From: Peptoniphilus equinus
Lineage (GTDB): Bacteria > Bacillota > Clostridia > Tissierellales > Peptoniphilaceae
Length of the DNA stretch: 64,000 bases
NCBI RefSeq assembly: GCF_027921445.1
Contig: NZ_CP115667.1
Coordinates: 62,001-126,000, forward strand
Direction: 5' to 3'
Shown here one piece after another: positions 58,744-64,000 of this stretch; the stretch's first letter is position 1; every line of letters starts with the position of its first letter. The notes under the pieces are model-generated. The model worked only from the letters and a program-made list of their open reading frames with translations, was not told the DNA's origin and did no database searches. The translations under genes were made by a program, and so were the position numbers.

Positions 58744-59415
58744 ATGCTGCAAACGGAACTGGATTTTATTTCAAAATATTATCAGTCCTACTTGGCCGGC
58801 ATGGGAACCACCCTACTCCTCTCTTTAATAGGGATTGTAGGGGGGACCCTGCTCGGTCTTTTTATTACCGGACTGAAGCTCTCAAAGAAGAAAGTGTTCC
58901 GCACCTTCGGCAATGTCTATGTGGAAATTATTCGGGGCACGCCGCTCATGGTGCAGTTGCTCCTCATTTACTTTGGTCTGAAAGCTTATTTGCAAGATAC
59001 CAATGCCTTTTTGACCAATTCTATTTTTCTTTGTTCGCTGGCCATCATTGTAAATGAAGCGGCATACAATGCCGAGCTCATTCGCGGCGGCATTCTCTCT
59101 GTACCTCGAGGTCAAACCGAAGCAGCACGCTGCCTCGGTCTTACGCAAAAACAGACCATGCGTTATATCGTCTTACCGCAAGCCGTTAAAACTATCCTGC
59201 CGTCTTTAGGCAATGAATTTGTCGCCCTTATCAAAGAAACTGCGATTGTAGTTATGGTAGGTATACCGGATATCATCTATAAGGCCAATGCGATTAAAGC
59301 GGCCACTTATCAGCCAATACGGCCCATGATCTATGCTGCCGTCTGTTATTTTGTGCTGACCTTTACTTTGTCGAAAGTGATGAAGCGTGTGGAAAGGAGT
59401 ATGGCTAATGATTAA
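58744..59415 (+). CDS. Amino-acid ABC transporter permease
   Basis: This 223-aa membrane protein of the HisMQ/GlnP type has the [21 protein letters not shown] coupling motif (EAA loop) and [19 protein letters not shown] early on. Five helices are visible. It is one base past the binding-protein stop and overlaps the ATPase gene by 8 bases. It is the only permease for the two binding proteins here. Confidence 0.94.
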   Translation: MLQTELDFISKYYQSYLAGMGTTLLLSLIGIVGGTLLGLFITGLKLSKKKVFRTFGNVYVEIIRGTPLMVQLLLIYFGLKAYLQDTNAFLTNSIFLCSLAIIVNEAAYNAELIRGGILSVPRGQTEAARCLGLTQKQTMRYIVLPQAVKTILPSLGNEFVALIKETAIVVMVGIPDIIYKANAIKAATYQPIRPMIYAAVCYFVLTFTLSKVMKRVERSMAND

Positions 59416-60130
59416 GACTGTGGGACTTAAAAAAAGTTTTGGCGACTTGGAGGTATTAAAAGGTATTGACCAGGACATTGCCAAAGGGGAAGTGCTGGTC
59501 GTTATCGGGCCGTCCGGCTCCGGAAAGTCCACCTACCTGCGTTGTCTGAATCTCTTAGAAACGCCTGACGGTGGTGAGGTGATCTTTGACGGACAAAAGA
59601 TCAATCAGCCCGGCGTGAACATCGACAAAGTCCGTGAAAAGATGGGCATGGTGTTCCAGCAGTTTAATCTGTTTGCGCACAAGACCATCTTGGAGAATAT
59701 CACCTTGGCACCTATGGAAGTGAAAGGTTGGACGAAGGAAAAAGCGGAAGGCAAAGCGATGGAACTTTTGCATCGTTTCGGCCTGGCGGATAAAAAAGAC
59801 AGCTATCCTAAATCCCTATCCGGCGGACAGCAACAGCGTATTGCCATTGTCCGAGCCCTGGCCATGGAGCCGGAGATGATGCTTTTTGACGAGCCGACCT
59901 CGGCGCTGGATCCGGAGATGGTGGGGGAAGTGTTAGATGTCATGAAAACCCTGGCAGAGGAAGGCATGACCATGGTCATCGTCACTCATGAAATGGGCTT
60001 CGCGCGGGAAGTGGCAGACAAAGTCATCTTCATGGACGGCGGCGTTATCGTCGAAGAAAACACGCCTCAGGAAATTTTTAGCAATCCTCAGGAAGCACGA
60101 ACTCAGGACTTTTTCAGTAAAATTTTATAA
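59408..60130 (+). CDS. Amino-acid ABC transporter ATP-binding protein
   Basis: This 240-aa ATPase of the GlnQ/HisP type has Walker [11 protein letters not shown]-loop [11 protein letters not shown], signature [15 protein letters not shown], Walker [19 protein letters not shown] and switch [15 protein letters not shown]. The start is the ATG at 59408 after AAAGGAG; a frame extends 7 codons upstream without a ribosome site. It ends the first operon. Confidence 0.95.
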   Translation: MIKTVGLKKSFGDLEVLKGIDQDIAKGEVLVVIGPSGSGKSTYLRCLNLLETPDGGEVIFDGQKINQPGVNIDKVREKMGMVFQQFNLFAHKTILENITLAPMEVKGWTKEKAEGKAMELLHRFGLADKKDSYPKSLSGGQQQRIAIVRALAMEPEMMLFDEPTSALDPEMVGEVLDVMKTLAEEGMTMVIVTHEMGFAREVADKVIFMDGGVIVEENTPQEIFSNPQEARTQDFFSKIL

Positions 60131-60161
60131 TCACGCGGCATAGAAAATTTGCATTGCGAAA

Positions 60162-60195
60162 AAAGAGTTTAATGGGAAAATTGAACTCTTTTTTT
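60162..60195 (+). terminator. Terminator of the first amino-acid ABC operon
   Basis: AAAGAGTT and AACTCTTT pair around a short loop and a run of T follows. Confidence 0.82.
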
Positions 60196-60196
60196 A

Positions 60197-60225
60197 TTGA
60201 CATGATTTTCAGCATTTAGTACAAT
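60197..60225 (+). promoter_or_regulatory. Promoter of the second leader/binding-protein gene
   Basis: TTGACA (60197-60202), 17-base spacer, TACAAT (60220-60225). Confidence 0.88.
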
Positions 60226-60258
60226 GAGAGAAATTTTTTCAAAAAGGAGGCCTTAATC

Positions 60259-60327
60259 TTGAGTTGTAAAAACTTTAAGAGCCTTTGGGAAGCTCGCCTT
60301 TCCAAATCCATGAGAGGTGCTGAGTAG
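60259..60327 (+). CDS. Leader peptide 2 upstream of paralogous binding protein (22 aa)
   Basis: TTG start at 60259 after AGGAGG (60245-60250) with the same 8-base spacer as leader 1; the block AAGGAGGCCTTAATCTTG is identical in both. The 22-codon product has KSLWEARLSKSMRGAE and ends in TAG. It shares N-x-KS-x-W-x-AR-L-S-x-x-MR with leader 1. CCATGA (60308-60313) can pair with TCATGG (60346-60351) next to the ribosome site of the binding-protein gene. It ends 36 bases before that gene. Confidence 0.65.
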   Translation: MSCKNFKSLWEARLSKSMRGAE

Positions 60328-60363
60328 GACGCCGGCACATAACGATCATGGGAGGAATATACA

Positions 60364-61218
60364 ATGAAAAAAACACTACAATTTATCGCACTTATTATTT
60401 TGGCATTTGGTCTTGTGGCCTGCGGCACGCAGAACACAACTAATACAGCTAACACAGCTAGCACATCAAACAGCACCGGCGGCAGTGAGGCGCCGGCAGA
60501 AGCACAAACCGGACTTGATGCAATTAAAGAAAAAGGCAAAATCGTCCTTGGCACCAGCGCAGAATTTCCACCTTACGAATGGCACAACATCGAAGGTGGC
60601 AAGGATGAAATCATCGGTGTGGACATCGAAATCGGCAAAGCTATTGCTGAGCACCTTGGTGTCGAATTGGAAATCAAGGACATGTCCTTTGACGGTCTGC
60701 TTGCGGGACTGAACGTGGGCGAGATGGATATGGTTATCGCCGGTCTAGCGGCAACGGAAGAGCGGGCAAAATCCGTGGACTTTTCACAGCCATATTACTC
60801 CGGGAAAGAAGCTTTGCTCGTACGGGAAGAAGATAAAGACAAGTATAAAACGCAAGACGACTTGGCCGGGTTAACTATCGGCGTACAATTGGGCACGTAT
60901 CCGGAAACTTATGCCAATGAGCACTTCAATGCGGACATCAAAGCACTTCAAGACAATAACAACATAGTTATGGAGTTACAAAATAAAACTTTTGATGCCG
61001 TGTTTATGGATATGGATGTCTGTGAAAAATTTGCATCCCTGCAAGAAGGTCTTGCTGTTATCGATATCGGAGCGGAAGGGGATGAAGGCACGTCCGTCGC
61101 CGTTAAAAAAGGCAACACCGAACTGCTTAAAGAAATTGACGCCGTCGTGGCGGACTTGAAGAGCAAAGATCAAGTTAAAACCTGGATCCAAGAGTTCTCG
61201 GATTACGCCGGAGAATAA
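60364..61218 (+). CDS. Amino-acid ABC transporter substrate-binding lipoprotein 2 (orphan paralogue)
   Basis: This 284-aa paralogue of the protein at 57897 has a lipobox FGLVACGTQ and an Asn/Thr/Ser-rich linker. It shares long stretches such as FPPYEWHNIEGGKDEIIGVD, SFDGL and VREEDKDKY. No permease or ATPase gene follows; a terminator does. It probably delivers to the permease/ATPase pair just upstream, giving one transporter two specificities or affinities. GGAGGAATATAC precedes the ATG. Confidence 0.93.
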   Translation: MKKTLQFIALIILAFGLVACGTQNTTNTANTASTSNSTGGSEAPAEAQTGLDAIKEKGKIVLGTSAEFPPYEWHNIEGGKDEIIGVDIEIGKAIAEHLGVELEIKDMSFDGLLAGLNVGEMDMVIAGLAATEERAKSVDFSQPYYSGKEALLVREEDKDKYKTQDDLAGLTIGVQLGTYPETYANEHFNADIKALQDNNNIVMELQNKTFDAVFMDMDVCEKFASLQEGLAVIDIGAEGDEGTSVAVKKGNTELLKEIDAVVADLKSKDQVKTWIQEFSDYAGE

Positions 61219-61240
61219 AGTGGGAGAATATATAGTCAAA

Positions 61241-61267
61241 GATCTCGGGAAACCGAGGTCTTTTTTT
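61241..61267 (+). terminator. Terminator of the second binding-protein gene
   Basis: GATCTCGG-GAAA-CCGAGGTC followed by seven T. Confidence 0.88.
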
Positions 61268-61278
61268 GTAAAATTCAA

Positions 61279-61307
61279 TTGAAAAATATCGTGCATAGCG
61301 TTATAAT
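61279..61307 (+). promoter_or_regulatory. Promoter of tRNA-Leu
   Basis: TTGAAA (61279-61284), 17-base spacer, TATAAT (61302-61307), 13 bases before the tRNA. Confidence 0.88.
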
Positions 61308-61319
61308 ATAACTACATTT

Positions 61320-61403
61320 GCGGATGTGGCGGAATGGCAGACGCGCACGGTTCAGGTCCGTGTGAAGCAATTCGTGGAGGTTCGACTCCTCTCATCCGCA
61401 CCA
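61320..61403 (+). tRNA. tRNA-Leu (anticodon CAG)
   Basis: GCGGATG pairs with CATCCGC. The anticodon loop TTCAGGT carries CAG, a long variable arm is present, GGTTCGACTCC is the T arm and CCA is encoded. Confidence 0.95.
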
Positions 61404-61406
61404 TTT

Positions 61407-61429
61407 AAGGACACTTCGGTGTCCTTTTT
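61407..61429 (+). terminator. Terminator of tRNA-Leu
   Basis: AAGGACAC-TTCG-GTGTCCTT and a T run. Confidence 0.9.
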
Positions 61430-61447
61430 ATTTTTAGTAAAAAGGAA

Positions 61448-61476
61448 TTGACAAGAGAATGAGAAACCCTTACAAT
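61448..61476 (+). promoter_or_regulatory. Promoter of tRNA-Ala
   Basis: TTGACA (61448-61453), 17-base spacer, TACAAT (61471-61476). Confidence 0.9.
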
Positions 61477-61490
61477 GAAATAGATTGTTG

Positions 61491-61566
<76 letters not shown>

Positions 61567-61917
61567 TTTTTATCATGAGCCACTCTACATAGTTACGCTT
61601 AAGCCGAGTTATTAACTCATTCTTGGAAACCCTATACATTTATTTTTTAAGTCACACACCCGCAGGGGTGTGTTTTTTGTTATAACCTTGAACGAGTCCT
61701 CGAATGACCACCCTCAAATCTTGTGATCCTTTGCACTTTCCGACACATTTTTAATTATCTGTCCTATGCAGTAGACCATAAGAAGAGAAAGGGCAATACT
61801 TGAGGTCTTTCTCCACGTAATGCCACGATTTTTTCATAGTCCGTAGACACTTTGGTTGTCCAATAAAAAAGCAAGCTTTAAGGGGCTCTTAATTAGGGAT
61901 TTATTTCCTTAAAATTT
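61567..61917. other. Non-coding stretch between tRNA-Ala and the mobile element
   Basis: About 350 bases without a supported gene. It includes one terminator (61654-61678). Beyond it the sequence turns AT-rich. The left end of the mobile element probably lies here, but I cannot see a clear att core or direct repeat because the other end is outside the window. Confidence 0.5.
61654..61678 (+). terminator. Terminator after tRNA-Ala
   Basis: ACACACC-CGCA-GGGGTGTGT and TTTTTT. Confidence 0.85.
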
Positions 61918-61952
61918 AATCGGCATGAAGGTATTAACCTTTGTGCCGATTT

Positions 61953-61955
<3 letters not shown>
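61918..61955. terminator. Hairpin at the recombinase 3' end
   Basis: AATCGGCA...TGCCGATT extends inward through AAGG and CCTT around a TATTAA loop. T-rich bases flank it on both sides, so it could stop both strands. Confidence 0.7.
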
Positions 61956-63653
<1,698 letters not shown>

Positions 63654-63662
63654 TCAAGTTAA

Positions 63663-63845
63663 TTAAGCTGATAAATTGGATCTATTCAAAGTATCCACAT
63701 TGTTTAATATGAGCTTTCTTATGATTTGTTCGACACTCTTTTTTGCATTTTCACTTTTCATAGAGTGAACTGTAAAGATTGTGCCAGATACTTCGATATT
63801 CTCCGACTTTTTAATCTCATTCTTTTTAGTTTCTACCATTGGCAT
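63663..63845 (-). CDS. Small TnpW-like mobile-element protein (60 aa)
   Basis: This 60-aa ORF lies upstream of the recombinase on the same strand. SGTIFTVHSMKSENAKKSVE followed by QIIRKLILNN resembles the TnpW-type small proteins that sit beside large serine recombinases, though the match is weak. It overlaps the preceding gene by one base (TAATG), so it is translationally coupled. Confidence 0.6.
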   Translation of the reverse strand: MPMVETKKNEIKKSENIEVSGTIFTVHSMKSENAKKSVEQIIRKLILNNVDTLNRSNLSA

Positions 63846-64000
63846 TATTCTTCAATGGATAAAGTAAGGACTGAATCCTTATACATTAGCTTTGCATCTA
63901 AATATTCTCGCATAATGAAGCCTTGATGTTGTTTAAGAATAAACATCTCGGACAATCTTTTTATGGTAGGATTTTGTCTTTCAATAATCCAATAATTTGA
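63845..64000 (-). CDS. C-terminal end of an unknown mobile-element gene
   Basis: The last 51 codons of a minus-strand gene enter from the right edge and end in TAA at 63845-63847. The end reads LKQHQGFIMREYLDAKLMY then KDSVLTLSIEE. I do not recognise the family. It overlaps the small TnpW-like gene by one base. Confidence 0.6.
   Translation of the reverse strand, partial: SNYWIIERQNPTIKRLSEMFILKQHQGFIMREYLDAKLMYKDSVLTLSIEE

Noticed and set aside
61653-61700. tRNA-Ala 3' end as the insertion site of the mobile element
   Set aside because: No repeated tRNA segment is visible after the tRNA, and large serine recombinases rarely use tRNA ends. The border is left open.

Overview
The window comes from a Gram-positive, low-to-mid GC anaerobe of the Bacillota. 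The evidence is a Firmicutes-type rRNA operon, a WalR-WalK-YycH-YycI operon, class I Fda aldolase, strong AGGAGG ribosome sites and SigA-type promoters. The rRNA and gene content (asaccharolytic transport, Na+-linked energy genes, no sporulation genes seen) point to Tissierellia/Peptoniphilaceae. The genus is not secure without a database comparison.

Layout. 1-4.7 kb: the end of a TRAP transporter operon joined to a shikimate-dehydrogenase-like enzyme, a TIM-barrel isomerase-like enzyme and an HMG-CoA-lyase-like enzyme; it looks like a small catabolic unit. 4.9-8.1 kb (minus): a GntR/YtrA-type repressor with a clear promoter and operator, an ABC exporter and an erythromycin-esterase-like protein. 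8.1-8.85 kb: a decayed IS200/IS605 element. 8.9-13.6 kb: isoaspartyl dipeptidase with a YfcC-type permease, then an Lsa-like ABC-F ribosome-protection ATPase. 13.8-18.4 kb: yycI, yycH, walK, walR. 18.5-20.1 kb: nfo and an acyltransferase-like membrane protein. 20.1-25.3 kb: an rrs-rrl-rrf operon with three tandem promoters, RNase III processing stems and no spacer tRNA. 25.4-30.7 kb: murI, gltS, an SLC13/MatC-like permease and a nitroreductase.

30.8-37.8 kb is one molybdenum operon: modABC, a MoeA-like gene, a MogA/MoaB-like gene, moaA, a moaC-MOSC fusion and xdhC. It makes molybdenum cofactor for a hydroxylase that is not in the window. 39.2-43.2 kb is nqrBCDEF with no nqrA. 43.4-53.4 kb holds housekeeping and envelope genes: YczE-like protein, a ferredoxin-flavodoxin protein, an MBL hydrolase, Fda, RNase H, dCMP deaminase, a CoA-type Nudix enzyme, a YabE/YocH-like 3D-domain protein with candidate WalR boxes, a DMT exporter and an M18 aminopeptidase. 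53.6-57.7 kb: an SLH-anchored pilin-like surface protein, an SDR and a lipid kinase.

57.7-61.2 kb carries the most interesting feature. Two paralogous amino-acid-binding lipoproteins are each preceded by a short unannotated leader ORF (27 and 22 codons, TTG start, perfect AGGAGG site) encoding related peptides. Only one permease/ATPase pair serves both. After tRNA-Leu and tRNA-Ala, base composition falls and a mobile element driven by a large serine recombinase begins and runs off the window end.
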